64,000 nt of DNA from Anthoceros angustus (GCA_010909165.1 MU008167.1:1290001-1354000); one strand, 5' to 3'; shown: positions 44,684 through 56,153, counted from the first letter of the stretch. Translations and numbers: made by a program. Notes: generated by a model not told the origin, from the letters alone.

Positions 44684-45494
44684 CAAGAGAGCCGGCGGCA
44701 ATAATCCACGAGGAGCAACCGTCCCGCTGATCAATGACTTCGTTCAATTGGGCCCTCATGCCGCATAATTGGTCGCGTCCTGAACACACGATGAAACTGG
44801 GCAGCATGTCGTCAGGAGGAAGGAAGCTTGCCATCTCTGGCCCTGAGAAAACTTTGCCACTTGGTTGATGAGGCAAGAATGTTGGTGCTGAAGAACTGGA
44901 TTGCTGCACCACTCTGCACCTGGAGGCGACGCACACGCTTGGGCACACATGCAGCGATGGCAGGCAAGACGAGCAACAACATGATGGTGCCACAGCCATC
45001 ATCCGTGCCAGGATACTGAAGAAAAGAGAAACAACGGGCGCGGAAAGGTACCATAAAAGACACACACGCTAGGGTTTCTCCAAGGTTTTGCCCTTTGATG
45101 ACTAAACTTTATAATATCAGGTAAAAATTGACGCCAGTTCAAGGCGACAGAGTGTAACAAAAGTAGTCTCAGGGCTTTGTGTTGCCCCCAATTTCCAAGA
45201 GGAAGCTGGTGTGTATTTAGTAGACGCAGAACCCTAGGCAGACCTGGCTTTCTTGAATAAGGCTGTTGCTTGAAGTTGGATCTGCCGAAGCATGCCGGCA
45301 CGAAACCGTCAGCATTGGAAATTGCGATGTGGGCAAGGCTTTGCTTGAGGCCAGACAGGAGTTTTTGGAGGTCGCATCTCTGAAAGAAACAGAAAGGGTT
45401 AAAAGAGCGGATCAACAGACCTGGAGAAGGCAGGTTCAGTTATGGTGGGCAACAGCGATGCTGGACAGCCGGTTGGTACATATGTACCCGGCAA
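44684..45494. other. Upstream region between unknown gene and TerC gene
   Basis: Open minus-strand frame 44,690-45,000 (MAVAPSCCCSSCLPSL start) may be the 5' exon of the unknown gene. From 45,070 to 45,494 I see no gene; this should hold the TerC 3' UTR. Confidence 0.4.
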
Positions 45495-47051
45495 TCAACG
45501 GTCTGCTGAGTCATCGCCCTCAGATGATGATGACTTCCAGGCCGTCAGACTGAGTCCCGCACCTGTTGCGAGTATAGCAGCCACCACTCCAAGAGAGACC
45601 TCTGTTGAAATATGGAGACCGAAATACTCTGCCACCAGCTTGGAGCCGATGAACCCTAAAACAGTGCCCACTGCAGGCTGCAGATACTCGAGCTCGGCCA
45701 TGCTGGAGAAGATCACTGTGTAGAGCGATCTGAGGCCGAGAATTGCAAAGATGTTGGATGAGAAGACGATGAGAGGATCCTTTGTGACTCCGAGGACCGC
45801 TGGAATGGAGTCTACAGCAAAGGCAACATCACTGAGCTCTAGTATGACGACCGTGAGTAGGAGCGGAGTTGCCCGTTGCACGCCATCCACAACAGTGAAG
45901 AACTTGTTCCCGTCGTAGGTCGGGGATACTGGAATGAGTCTCTGGCAAGTTTTGACTACGAAGTTGTCAGATAGGTCGTCGTCATCACCCTCGTCTTTCT
46001 CGGAAAGGATCTTGTAAGCTGTGAACAACAAAATGCCTGCAAAAACAAGACTGACGCCCTCGAATCTCTGAATTGTGGCAACGCCAAGGCCTATCATAAT
46101 TGCTCTGAACACCACAGCTCCAGCTAGTCCGTAGGTGAGGACACGGCTCTGAAATTGGACGGGGACGCGAAAGTAGTTGAAGATAAGGACAAATACAAAC
46201 AAATTGTCCACCGAAAGGCTCTGTTCCAGAAGGTATCCGGCAAAGAACTCGGAAGCCTTCCCACTCCCCTCCTTCAAGGCAACAAGGCCCCCAAACGCAG
46301 CAGCAGAGCCAAACCAGAAGGCAACCGTCTTCAAGGCAGATGCTGTATCCAACGCTGCCGTCTCTTCGGCAGGACTCGGATCCGAAATCTCCCCGACAGA
46401 GGACACAGTTTGCGCAGCCACCTCCACTGTCTCCGCCACCGCTTCAGCAGTGCTCTGCGCAACCACCTCAACTTTCTCCACCACCGCTTCAGCGGTGCTA
46501 TGTGCCACCTCCGTCACAACCTCTACAGTGGATTGAACCAACTCCAATCCACTAGCTGCAGCCTCTGTAACAATTCCAACTACTGCCTGCACCGTACTTT
46601 CCTGCACTTCACTATCCTGCACTTCACTATCCTGCACTTCACTATCCTGCACATCATCTTCCTGCAAATCACTTCCTTGCGCCTCCCTTTCCTGGACCGC
46701 AATTTCCGGCACCACACTTTCCTGCACAACATCCTCCGCCTGGCTAGAATGAGGACTGCCATTCCCGTTCTCTCCACGGCCGTGTCGGCGTAAACGAGCA
46801 GCGTTCTCCCTCACCAATCCCTCCTCGGTCGCCACAGACGCCCTCCCCTCGTCATCTCTCACGCAGAAAAGCGCAAAATCCTTCCCGCCAAACCGCGATC
46901 TAACATGCTGCAACCGGCAATTACGCGGGGAAAGCTTCACCACCAAATCAGCACCAAATATCCTCACAACCTGCCTCGTCCTCCTCCTTTCCTCCTGCCA
47001 TACCGTCCCGAAACACGGCCTAAGCGAGCAAGAAGACGCCGCCGCGGCCAT
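45495..47051 (-). CDS. TERC: Plastid TerC-family integral membrane protein
   Basis: 518 residues, intronless. Residues 1 to about 60 are Ser/Arg-rich without early acids, fitting a transit peptide. Residues 105-155 hold a Gln/Glu/Val pentapeptide repeat (QDSEV and variants) and 170-215 a STAEAV..VEVVAQ repeat. The TerC domain spans about 240-505 with seven or so hydrophobic segments, the SVDNLFVFVLIF motif (280-291) and ELSDVAFAVDSIPAVLG (405-421); the acidic residues in these segments are the family signature. An acidic DEGDDDDLSD loop lies near 353-362. Plant TERC sits in thylakoid membranes and is needed for thylakoid biogenesis and membrane-protein insertion. It lies 108 bp downstream of the ALG13-like gene on the same strand. 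Confidence 0.95.
   Translation of the reverse strand: MAAAASSCSLRPCFGTVWQEERRRTRQVVRIFGADLVVKLSPRNCRLQHVRSRFGGKDFALFCVRDDEGRASVATEEGLVRENAARLRRHGRGENGNGSPHSSQAEDVVQESVVPEIAVQEREAQGSDLQEDDVQDSEVQDSEVQDSEVQESTVQAVVGIVTEAAASGLELVQSTVEVVTEVAHSTAEAVVEKVEVVAQSTAEAVAETVEVAAQTVSSVGEISDPSPAEETAALDTASALKTVAFWFGSAAAFGGLVALKEGSGKASEFFAGYLLEQSLSVDNLFVFVLIFNYFRVPVQFQSRVLTYGLAGAVVFRAIMIGLGVATIQRFEGVSLVFAGILLFTAYKILSEKDEGDDDDLSDNFVVKTCQRLIPVSPTYDGNKFFTVVDGVQRATPLLLTVVILELSDVAFAVDSIPAVLGVTKDPLIVFSSNIFAILGLRSLYTVIFSSMAELEYLQPAVGTVLGFIGSKLVAEYFGLHISTEVSLGVVAAILATGAGLSLTAWKSSSSEGDDSADR
46602..46650. repeat. 15-bp coding tandem repeat in TerC gene
   Basis: CTGCACTTCACTATC repeated three times in register, coding QDSEV units on the minus strand. 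Multiples of three keep the frame. Confidence 0.9.
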
Positions 47052-47159
47052 GGCCAGCTACCGCAACAAAGCTGCCTCTCTTCCAGGCACAACAAACCGC
47101 TTTCCACCGAACCCTAGCCTACATCACACCATGCACTTCCCGACCCCGGCCTCCGCAGA

Positions 47160-47681
47160 TCAAAATCCAAGAAACCAATCCAGGCTCCGCACCATCTCTT
47201 TGGGGGAAGAAGGCGGATAAGGCACCAAATCCTTCACTTCCATGATCCGTAATACGTCCAGCAGCGTGGTAGGCGTGGCCCGCACCAGATGCTTCCTGCG
47301 GGCAAGCTCATGCGCGAGCTCGGCCTGGTGGTTGTCCATGAGCGCCTCATTTGCCACCACCACCAGGGGCGCGCCGGCCCGCAAGGTCTCGAACACGCTC
47401 CCCGACCCGGCGTGGCTGATCACCAGGTGTGCCGCCCGGATGTGGTGCGAGTTGTCAGGGGCAGGGGCGAAGGTGAAGAAATCCACCGCCAGGTCCCCGC
47501 TCCCGGCTTGATGCTGCTTCTGTGGTAGATAGGCCCCGCGGCCGAGCTGGATGACGAGCGAGGTGAAGCCGCGCGCTTGCAGCTCTGCTCGGAAGGCGGG
47601 CGCGTCCACGGCTGCCACCAGTGCGTCGAAGGAAGTGGTTCCTACGGTAACGAACACGCGGCGATCCTGTGCACCGCTCAT
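47160..47681 (-). CDS. ALG13: ALG13-like UDP-GlcNAc transferase catalytic subunit
   Basis: 173 residues, single exon, starting MSGAQDRRVFVTVGTTSFD. The GT28 C-terminal fold is clear: VFVTVGTTSFDALV (9-22), SLVIQLGRG, the donor-binding ISHAGSGSVFETLRAGAPLVVV and NEALMDNHQAELAHEL. In eukaryotes ALG13 works with the membrane anchor ALG14 at the ER to add the second GlcNAc to the dolichol-linked oligosaccharide. Length matches the short plant and yeast forms. No signal peptide, as expected for the cytosolic subunit. It shares strand and close spacing with TerC, but nothing indicates co-transcription. Confidence 0.93.
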   Translation of the reverse strand: MSGAQDRRVFVTVGTTSFDALVAAVDAPAFRAELQARGFTSLVIQLGRGAYLPQKQHQAGSGDLAVDFFTFAPAPDNSHHIRAAHLVISHAGSGSVFETLRAGAPLVVVANEALMDNHQAELAHELARRKHLVRATPTTLLDVLRIMEVKDLVPYPPSSPKEMVRSLDWFLGF

Positions 47682-48310
47682 TGCAGATCACGGCCTGACG
47701 CCAACACCTTGTCCGCTGCCACGAACTCCTGCGCAGTCACCAATTTTTTTCCTCATCTGGAACCTATTGCCTGCATGCATAACTCCTTGTATCTATCGCT
47801 CCTTGTTTCTCTGGGCAGTTTTTTTTGTCCTCCTCACCAAACTTACTATGTAGGTACAGTATGTATGGACCTGGACCTACAATGGAGAAAGATGGCAATA
47901 GCTTCGTGAAGTTGAGAACATTGGGCATGAATAAAGTGCTAAGTCCTTGAACTCTTAAAATGATACTATTATCCATCAAAGTTTGGAACTTCATGTGCTA
48001 GATGTGCTAGTCCTAAGAACTACGTGCTAGACAAGGCTGAAGTTTAAATCAGGCCCAAGACAGAAATCAATACATTAACACCTTCCAACACAGTATTAAT
48101 GTAGCCTTATGTCTTCTCTAACACAGGCGCCTAACTATCAACACATTTGGCACACAAACTTTCATAATTTGTAGATACGAAAGTAGCCGGCGACTTCTAA
48201 CCCATGTAATAAGGTTCAAGAGGTGTTATCTCTAAAATAACGCTTGGACCACTTTCACTAATATGATATGGGATATAGAAAATACGTTTGTTATAGCTTC
48301 CCCAAAGGAA
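47682..48310. other. Intergenic, GC-rich to AT-rich transition
   Basis: No gene is seen. Base composition falls sharply here, from roughly balanced in the ALG13 gene to clearly AT-rich. Presumably contains the ALG13 promoter and the 3' UTR of the next gene. Confidence 0.6.
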
Positions 48311-51300
48311 TCAACCATGAATATCTAAAGGACCTTCTAGACGAAGATAATCATACATTACTCCATTGAATGGTCCTGAACATTTTCGCTGAGTCAAAAA
48401 CAAGGCATTATCCCCTATTTTTAACCAAGAAGGAGATACATCTATGCTCCACAAGACATACAACCCATGTATTCCATGACGTGCGATAGCATTATCTTTG
48501 CCAAATTGCATTGTATCAAAATGTGGTTTGTAACATGACCTATTGTTGAAACGAACCTGCACAAAGTAACAAAAGGTATACTCAAGGCATGTTAAAAGGG
48601 TTCTTCTTTAACATATTATGAACTTGTAGGAGAGGATGAAATCATCAACCTGAAGAGCTGCATTTGTCGCCGAAGCTATAGCTATACGAAGCATGTATAT
48701 TCCATTTGCAGCAACTGTTTCCATGTTAAACTTCACTTCCCAAGTTGTAGGTGCATAATTGTTATCACAAGCAAGCCTAAAATAGATATAGCATTTAGAC
48801 CTAGCAAATTGAAAAATCATGCAATACAAGGATGTGGAACAACGAAGAGATCGTGATACCTGCATGCTTGAATAAAAAACCAGTCCTTTGTCCAATCACT
48901 CTTTCCAACAGTGAAGACTAAATCATTAGTCGGATAAAGCTCGCTGTAGCTATCCCATAAACCATACTGTCGATATCTGAAAGACATTTAAATTATCTTA
49001 AAGATATATTATGATTTTACATAAGCTAAAATAAACTTAAAAAAGGTCATTTGAAGGGTATAATGGTTGAGTACTTCTCATTGTGGTTAATAAAAAGTCT
49101 GTTTATATATTTAAGGTTTGCATTTGGAATATAGAACTCAGCTGCAGAACGATCTGGAATGCCTATTTCCCATATTGTTGATCCAATTCTAGGTAAAGAA
49201 AACATAAGATCTCCTAATTCTTGGATAACCCCTATCATGCAACTAAAATATAAGCTGTGACGTGAAAAGCATATTCATAATAGCATAGGCAGCACATCAA
49301 GCATGAGAACCTGGATCGATGTTTATAGGACCATATTTAAAATCACCCAAAAATCCTGGTATCCATCCATATAAGTCATACGTGCCAGCTCGTACATTAT
49401 TTATCTTGAAGACGCCTTGCTCTCCTGTTCGAGTCCAAAACTGATAGCCCTATACATTATATCATCAACTTATTTATGGTCACAAACTTCATATGATACT
49501 CATACATATTAAATATTATATATTTACCGTTCAAAAAGTATAGATCAATAAATTAGATATAAAACCTTTTCGACAAAAAAATTGGAACGTTGTATACCTT
49601 ACTTTCTGTTTGCCATGATCCCAACTCCCCTGGATTTGCTAATCCTATATATGCAAACTTGGCAGGAATATTATTCGACCATAAAAACCTGCACATCTTG
49701 GGAAAATATCTATCTTTGAGTAAGCTTCATGTAAGCTCTACAAAGAGCTCACCCAATGAATCTATCTTTCCAAATCAACTTATATACGTCTAATATAAAT
49801 AAGAAAGTATACAGTGATGTAAGTATGATGATCATTACTTGTCCTCTAAGAATAATTTTCCCGAAATTGACCCACGGTCATGTGCTTTCGCAAAACAAGG
49901 AGAAGCAGGCCATGTATATGGCCATGCTTTTTGTTCAATCAACACCTACATACTCCAACGTGCGTATACTCATTCAAACCAGTCAACTTGTAGCATTGCA
50001 TATAACTCCAATAAATAAATCTTAGTGATTATCTTCACCTGTTGCTTGGCATCCTCCCAAAGATCAGGAATATAGTTTTTAGAATTTGTACTGTTTAAAT
50101 ATATAAATACAGGACCAAAAACCTTTTGCCAAGACTCTCCATATTGAAAATGAGCTAGACATGGTGAACCAGCATAATGGGCACTATAAAACATCTGTAT
50201 ATACATATAACAAAATTGCGAGTTTCAATATAAATATGTGAGTTACATATTATTGAAATATTTAAGATAAAATTATACTCACACAAAGACAAGTAGGGCC
50301 AACATGTGACGTTAAATTATATTTTGTCGGGCCTCCGTTGCAAAATTCCTGACTTCCTTTAATTATCCAAAACCCCATTTTTGGGTTCGAGCTGATCCAA
50401 CCATGTACATGATTATCTTGGTTCTCACAAGAGTATTGATATTTGTCATCAACCTGTCTTCGTCATCAGGTTTATAATTATCTATATCGGGCCATTATAA
50501 GTTAACAAAATTAATTGATATAAGAAATTATAAATGATGGTCACCTCTCCTTTCAAAGCTGGATTTGATGGATGAAGCAATAAGACAGCTTCACGAAATG
50601 CAAGTTGTTGACAATTGCATGAAGATAAATCGCCAGGTGATGGCATTATTCTTTGTTTGGTATCAGCTAAAGCCATGTACTTAAACCTGTAGTCAATTCA
50701 AAAAAGGTAAAGCTTAAAGGGTCTTACACTGAATCAAACTATGCATTTTAATTTTTATTTAAATAAATATTTCATATTGATTTTGTCAACAACCTATCCT
50801 TGCAAAGTTTAAATGTGATGCGAGTTTGGTTTAGGTTGAACTCTGGCCAACTCGCAACCTTACTATATATAGCATATGAATAAAACCCTGAGCTTCCTCT
50901 ACAAAGCACAAATCTAAATCATGAAGAATAATAGCCATAAGTATGAATTAACTTAATTCATTATATTATTCTTTGTAATTTTTTTAAAAAGGATGTTTTA
51001 GCAAGACTTCACCGTTTATCAATGTTTAAAGGTACTGCACTACTTCCAAGCTGATAAGTTCTTGTAAAAGATAGTTCCACTTTATCCCCATTATCATAAA
51101 TAATATCAAACTGTGTGGCATTTGGACTGTGCGAATTACAAGTTAGAGATACAAGAAAAGAACGGTTCAAAAGAATGAAATTCCACCTTGCTGTAAATTC
51201 ACAACGCATATATATGGTTTTGGCCACTTACACATCAAATATATCAACTCCGTTTGGTGCATTCCAATTTAAGTCCCAATATCTAATCTCAAAATAATAA

Positions 51301-51743
51301 GAACTTGATTACGGTTTCCAAAAAAATTCAAAGTACAATGAAAGTAATTAAGTTGGAAGCTAATACTCATTTTATTTCAAGAATACTAATTTTTTACTTA
51401 GAATAATTAATTGACTAACCTTCATTTGCAAAGGTCAAATACATGAGTTAGTGAGATAATACCCTCTATTGTGCTCCTTATTTAAAACTTCAAGAACGTT
51501 ACTAAGCTCTCCATACCGGATGCCGGTAATGAGTCCACCCGGTTTGGAAAATGTGATGAAAATGATACCATTCTCCAAAATTAACTGAAAATTAAAAAAC
51601 TATTGTGAATTATTAACTCATTGTACTTTGAGAAAATAAAGTTATAGAAAATTTTTTAATCCACTCACATGATTGTCTTGCTCCGAGACACAAACGTCTG
51701 AATCCAAGCAACCAGTTCTCACAACTCTATGACGATTAGCCAT
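48311..51743 (-). CDS. Rhamnogalacturonan lyase, polysaccharide lyase family 4
   Basis: Fifteen exons can be read by GT-AG joints into 644 codons plus stop: 51743-51669, 51584-51463, 51282-51232, 51126-51013, 50913-50794, 50686-50545, 50453-50283, 50194-50039, 49945-49839, 49688-49598, 49449-49311, 49231-49075, 48976-48860, 48776-48650, 48556-48311. All phases agree. PL4 enzymes cleave the rhamnogalacturonan I backbone of pectin. Family words include LENGIIFITFSKPGG, YWDLNWNAPNG, VPLNIDKR, LTSHVGPTC, SAHYAG, FGPVFIYLN, YDLYGWIPGFLGDF, WEIGIPDRSAAEFY and MYDYLRLEGP. They cover the lyase domain, the fibronectin-like middle domain and the carbohydrate-binding C-terminal domain. The N terminus (MANRHRVVRTGCLD) shows no signal peptide, unusual for a cell-wall enzyme; an upstream exon may be missing. 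Composition is far more AT-rich than neighbouring genes. Confidence 0.93.
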
Positions 51744-53080
51744 ATTGCAGCTTTTACAAATGACAAAGACAACTTCAAGTTTGCCTATAACATGTTTGTT
51801 TAGCTTTATACTACCTGTCAAGCAAGACTTATCCCATCAAATTATTCCGTAGGTGGGGAGGGAAGTCTATCATTATTCCGTACACTAGGAAGGCAGGTCA
51901 GTCAACATACCTGGCTAATTAGACCATTTGGAAGGTTAACAATTGTACAAGTCTATACCAGCGTACTTGATCGTTGTATTTTGTTTGATAATACTGTTGG
52001 CTAAAATATTCAAAGGTGGAATTTTAAGTCGCACTATTTTTTGGCCACCTCAAGCTCTTAGCTTAGTAGAGCTCATATAGAGTTCATGATTTCATACGAA
52101 GTTGTAAATGTCATCAACATAGATAAGCTTCTAGTGTAACGAGGAGCAAAGATTATGCACAAATTGACAAAGGAAAATGAAAAATTAAAAAAAATATGCG
52201 AGAATTGACAAAGGGTAAAGGAAACTGAAAAGATTATGCGAGAATTGACATAGGAAACAAGAACCTGAAGAGGTCATGCCAGAATTGACAAAGGAAAAAA
52301 GGAAATTGAGTTAATTTTTACGAGACTCTTGGTAAGTTAATTGTACATGAGAAATATCTTACTTGTGTATCGACAACAATTGCGCCATTTTTATACCAGT
52401 CATACTCCCTCATTACCTTTATTTATAGAGAGCTATACCGTATTCCACAAAACATGAGGAAAAACAAGAGTTTTATCTTGACTTGAATAAATGACTATTA
52501 TTAATATTAAAAAATATTTTTGGATTGTAAGACTTCGACCCGAGTACAAAAATAATTCGCAAGCTTCTAAAGCCACCGTTAGTCATCAATCCACCACTGA
52601 TAGTGAGTGGGTTACAGTTTAAAAATGTGACGTACATTTGGCTACACTAACCATTGCTCTGTGCATGCAAATTGAAACAATTTGAAGGGCAAGGGGGTGC
52701 CGAGACGGATGTGTGGATAAACTGATTTCATAAGCTTAGAATAACCACTAGTGCAATGTAGTAGCACTATTCTCTAGCTCTTTAAAATCCTAACGAGAGG
52801 GTGCTCTTTTTCTCATTCTCATGCCTCATAATGAAGTTTTTTCATCCTTTCCGTTTATACATTTCGATTTTAATATTCTTTGACAAATGATATCCATATT
52901 ATAAGTCCGGACTTTAGACTATAAGTCTCATATTAAAAGACACTTAGGTTTAAAATATTTGTGATATATTTTTTTGCTGAGTTGTAATTGATAGCTTAAC
53001 AATCAAGCTATCTTATATTAAGGCATGCAAGTGTTATCACTTTTCTGAATTATATCATATTAAGTTATGTGAGTATTATC
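51744..53080. other. AT-rich intergenic region
   Basis: I see no gene. A short open stretch in frame with the lyase ATG extends back to about 51,840 without another ATG. Near 52,140-52,310 there are three imperfect copies of a GAATTGACAAAGG..AAATGAAA motif. Otherwise featureless. Confidence 0.55.
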
Positions 53081-53083
53081 AAT

Positions 53084-53156
53084 AGCTTCCTTTGGTCTAG
53101 TGGTAGAATAGTATCTTGCATCTTGCTAAGGTTATAATTTAGGTTCGATTTGGTAT
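53084..53156 (+). repeat. tRNA-Gly-like sequence, probable SINE head
   Basis: TTTGGTCTAGTGGTAGAATAG (53,091-53,111) closely resembles the D-arm and A box of plant tRNA-Gly, and GGTTCGATTTGG (53,142-53,153) the B box, 30 bases on. Anticodon and acceptor stems do not pair well. Best read as the pol III promoter part of a decayed SINE rather than a working tRNA. Confidence 0.5.
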
Positions 53157-53179
53157 TTAGCGTAGGTCGTTGAAGCCGG

Positions 53180-54100
53180 TGCATAAGTTCTTTCAATGGA
53201 AAAAAATCTGCATATATATAGCATAAGTAGTAATGCTATATATAGCATAACTAGCTAGCAAGCCAGTGTATAGCATAAGTTCTTTCAATGAAAAATAATC
53301 TGGATATATAGAGCATAAGTAGTAATGCTAATTTATAGCATAAGTAGTAGTGCTAATATATAGTATAACTAGCTACCAAGTCGGTGTATAGCATAAGTTC
53401 TTTCAATGGAAAACAATCTAGATCAGGGTGTCATTTTGACCGAGTACTATCTCAGTCCCCGGGACCGCCTAGCCTGGCTATGCTCGGTCCCGGACCGAGG
53501 AGGGACCGTGCCTTTTTGCGACCCTTGGTCACTAAATATAATAAATATCAAATAAATAATTTATAAATAATAATATAAAAGACTGCAGATTATGAGTTCA
53601 CCGCGGATCAGACCGCAGCCTCAGCAAAGCTAGCGTGATAAGATGGGTCCATGTGCCCATAAAAGCCGGCAGACCGCGTCCATGATACGATGGGTCCATG
53701 TGTCCATAAGACTGCGTTCATGATAAGATGGGTCCATGTGTCCATAATAAACTGACTGCAGCCCAGCGGGCAGACTGCGTCCATGATAAGATGGGTCCAT
53801 GTGTTCATAATAAATATAAATCTTTGGATATAAAATTAAGTAATTTATTAATTTTAAACGGACCTTTTATGAACCCTCAGTCCCCAAGGGTAATAGGGGA
53901 CCGAGGGTGGGGACCGGACTCATAAAGAACCTCAGGTCCCATGTTTTTTTTAACACATGCCGGGACCGGGACCGAGCTTGGGACGGGGTCAAAATGACAC
54001 CCTGATCTAGATATATAGAGCATAATTAGTAATGCTAATATATAGCATAACTAGTTAGCATTACTATGATTCTAATTTTTTTAGCATAAGTAGTAATACT
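53180..54100. repeat. Three-unit AT-rich tandem repeat, interrupted
   Basis: Units start GCATAAGTTCTTTCAATG at 53,180, 53,273 and 53,391, each followed by AATCTGGATATATAG-like sequence and GCATAAGTAGTAATGCTAA. The third unit is split by the hAT-like element at 53,424-54,004 and resumes at 54,005. Confidence 0.8.
53424..54004. mobile_element. Nonautonomous hAT-type element (MITE) with target-site duplication
   Basis: 581 bp bounded by perfect 18-bp inverted repeats CAGGGTGTCATTTTGACC and flanked on both sides by the 8-bp duplication ATCTAGAT (53,416-53,423 and 54,005-54,012). An 8-bp duplication and CAGGG ends are typical of hAT transposons. Inside are subterminal GGGACCG-rich motifs at both ends and four copies of GATAAGATGGGTCCATGTG (53,637-53,805). 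No transposase is encoded, so it depended on an autonomous relative. Confidence 0.9.
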
Positions 54101-54169
54101 AATATTAATATAGCGTTAGTATTACTACAATTCTAATTATTTTCTTTCCGTGCTCTATTTTATTTTTCT

Positions 54170-54715
54170 TTTTACCGTGACTCGAGGGGTCTCCCTAAGA
54201 TGGCCTATGGTAGATGGGCTCAACCCAATCTCCTTTTCTCAATAGAATTAACTATCTCCTACACAATTATCTTAATCCTTCAACTTCATCTCATTTGAAG
54301 GGTAGTCTCGCATGTTGTTCTCTCCTAACACGATAGTCAGCCATAAGTTCATTGGAATTGTATGGTTAAGCAACCCTCTTTTTATTGTGACCTGAGGCGT
54401 CTCTCTAAGATGTCCTATGGTAGATGGACTCAACCCAATCTCTCTTTTCTCAATAAGGTTATCTTCTACACAATTATCTTAATCCTTCAACTTCATCTCG
54501 TTTCAAGGGTAGTCTCGCACGTTGTTCTCCTTTGGTATGATAGTTAGCCAGGAGTTCATTGGAACTGAGTGGTTGAGCAACCCTTTTTTTAGTGTGATCC
54601 GATGGGTCTTCCTAAGATGTCATACAGTAGATGGACTCAATCCAATCTCTCTTTTCTCATCTCATCTTCAACTTCATCTCATTTCAAGGGTAGTCTCCCT
54701 TTGGTCAGATCACTA
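54170..54715. repeat. 205-bp tandem repeat, three units
   Basis: Units begin near 54,175, 54,383 and 54,590, each with CTAAGATG..CTATGGTAGATGG or a variant, then CTCAACCCAATCTC, CTTCAACTTCATCTC and AAGGGTAGTCTC. The third unit is shortened. No coding function is seen. Confidence 0.85.
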
Positions 54716-54769
54716 CTGGGATGAGATACCATCCACCGTCGATAACTCTGGACCTTGCTGGCTTGCCTA

Positions 54770-55260
54770 TTTTGAAGCCCTTTGGGGCCACCGAATGTAC
54801 AATCTTTGTTGCTTCCCAGGCAAAGAAAAAAGGCTGCCACGTATAGATTGTTTGTTGTCTCCCTGGCAAGAAAATACGTTGTTGCTGTAAGGTTATGAAG
54901 TCCTTTGGTACTGCTTGACGTATGATCATTGTTATCTCAGTCGGAAAAAAAAATACTTGACATATGATTAGTGTTATCTCGCTCGTTTTGTGGGTCCTTT
55001 AAATTACATGGAATGTATATACCCCATCAGTTTCACTGAAAAAAAAAGGGCTGTTGCTATAAGGTTTTGAAGCCCTTTGGTACGGCTTGACATATGATCA
55101 CTATTATCTCGCTCGGAAAAAATAATACTTGACGTAAGATCAGTGATCTCCCCTGCAAAAAAAGGGGGGGGAGGGGGAGGGAGCTACTGCTGTAAGGTCT
55201 TGTGGGTACTCTAAATTACATGGAATATATATATCCCATCAATGTCACGGGAAAAAAAAA
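54770..55260. repeat. Degenerate repeat with TTGACATATGATCA motif
   Basis: Several copies of AAGCCCTTTGGTACGGCTTGAC..ATGATCA..TATCTCGCTCG at about 54,890, 54,950, 55,065 and 55,125. A G-run (GGGGGGGAGGGGGAGGG) lies at about 55,166. No gene is seen. Confidence 0.6.
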
Positions 55261-56153
55261 GTCTCGTGCATTTGACAACTCACAGAGGGGTTGCCTAATT
55301 ATATTGGCTAAAAGTTCTATGCTAATTACATCTCTCTCTTTTTTTAAAAGGGCTTCCAGCTTTCCTTCTGTATCTTTTCGTCCAGAGCTATCTCCTTTGC
55401 TCTAGTTTTTCTTGGATGTTCTTTCCTTCAAGCTTATCACCTTATAAAATTTAAAGTTTTTCTTTTCCTGAAGCTTATTATCCAGGCTACTCTACAATAT
55501 CTAGTACCTTCTTCCATTCCGAGTTCCTTCTAATTGTAAGATCTTACAAAGTTAAAAAAACTCAATCAAACATTAATTTTTTCTTCCAATCAATTTTTTA
55601 ATTTAGTATTTCGAAAATAAATCGTTTTGCTCTCCTTCCCTCTTCCTTCGTTCTCCAAACAAACCCGGGGGAGAAATCTTCAGCATTCCCCTATGTTACA
55701 CATCGTATGATCTAGATGTATGAGAACATTGATACATGTGTACGGTAATGTATGAGCTACGGTGGCATGTTGTTAGCGGTTATCCTGTTAGCGTGGAGTC
55801 AAGGGAAGCGGAAAGGGGGCCGGGAGTCGGTGGGTCCCCGGCCCTAATCATCCTAGGACCGAAGAGCACGGCGTTGGCGCCACATCTCTCCCACACAATT
55901 TCCGCTGCTTTGCATGCCCAAGGCGCATGCAGCGATTCCCAACCCCAGGCTGTGCGCTCCGGCACATTCCACAGGCCGCGACGATGGCCGCCCGCTGTCG
56001 CCACGCTCCCGCCTCGCGCCCTGAGCACCCGCAGCAGCACCCGCAGCGTGGAGACGGTTGCGCGACACACCGCCTGATCCCAATGGAGTAGCCCGCAGAG
56101 CTCAGTTCCATGGCAGTGGATGGCACCAGCAGCACCGGCGTCTCAGCGGCGTG
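55261..56153. other. Upstream region of BRUTUS-like gene
   Basis: Presumed promoter and 5' UTR. Composition changes from AT-rich to GC-rich at about 55,730. Open frames on both strands after 55,740 look like GC-rich chance frames. I cannot name a core promoter element with confidence. Confidence 0.45.

Noticed and set aside
46155-46793. 212-codon plus-strand frame antisense to TerC
   Set aside because: Its His/Leu/Thr-rich repeats are the mirror of the TerC coding repeats; no family signature.
48311-51743. Horizontal transfer of the pectin lyase gene
   Set aside because: AT-richness and intron number alone are not enough, and PL4 lyases are normal in land plants; kept only as a question in the findings.
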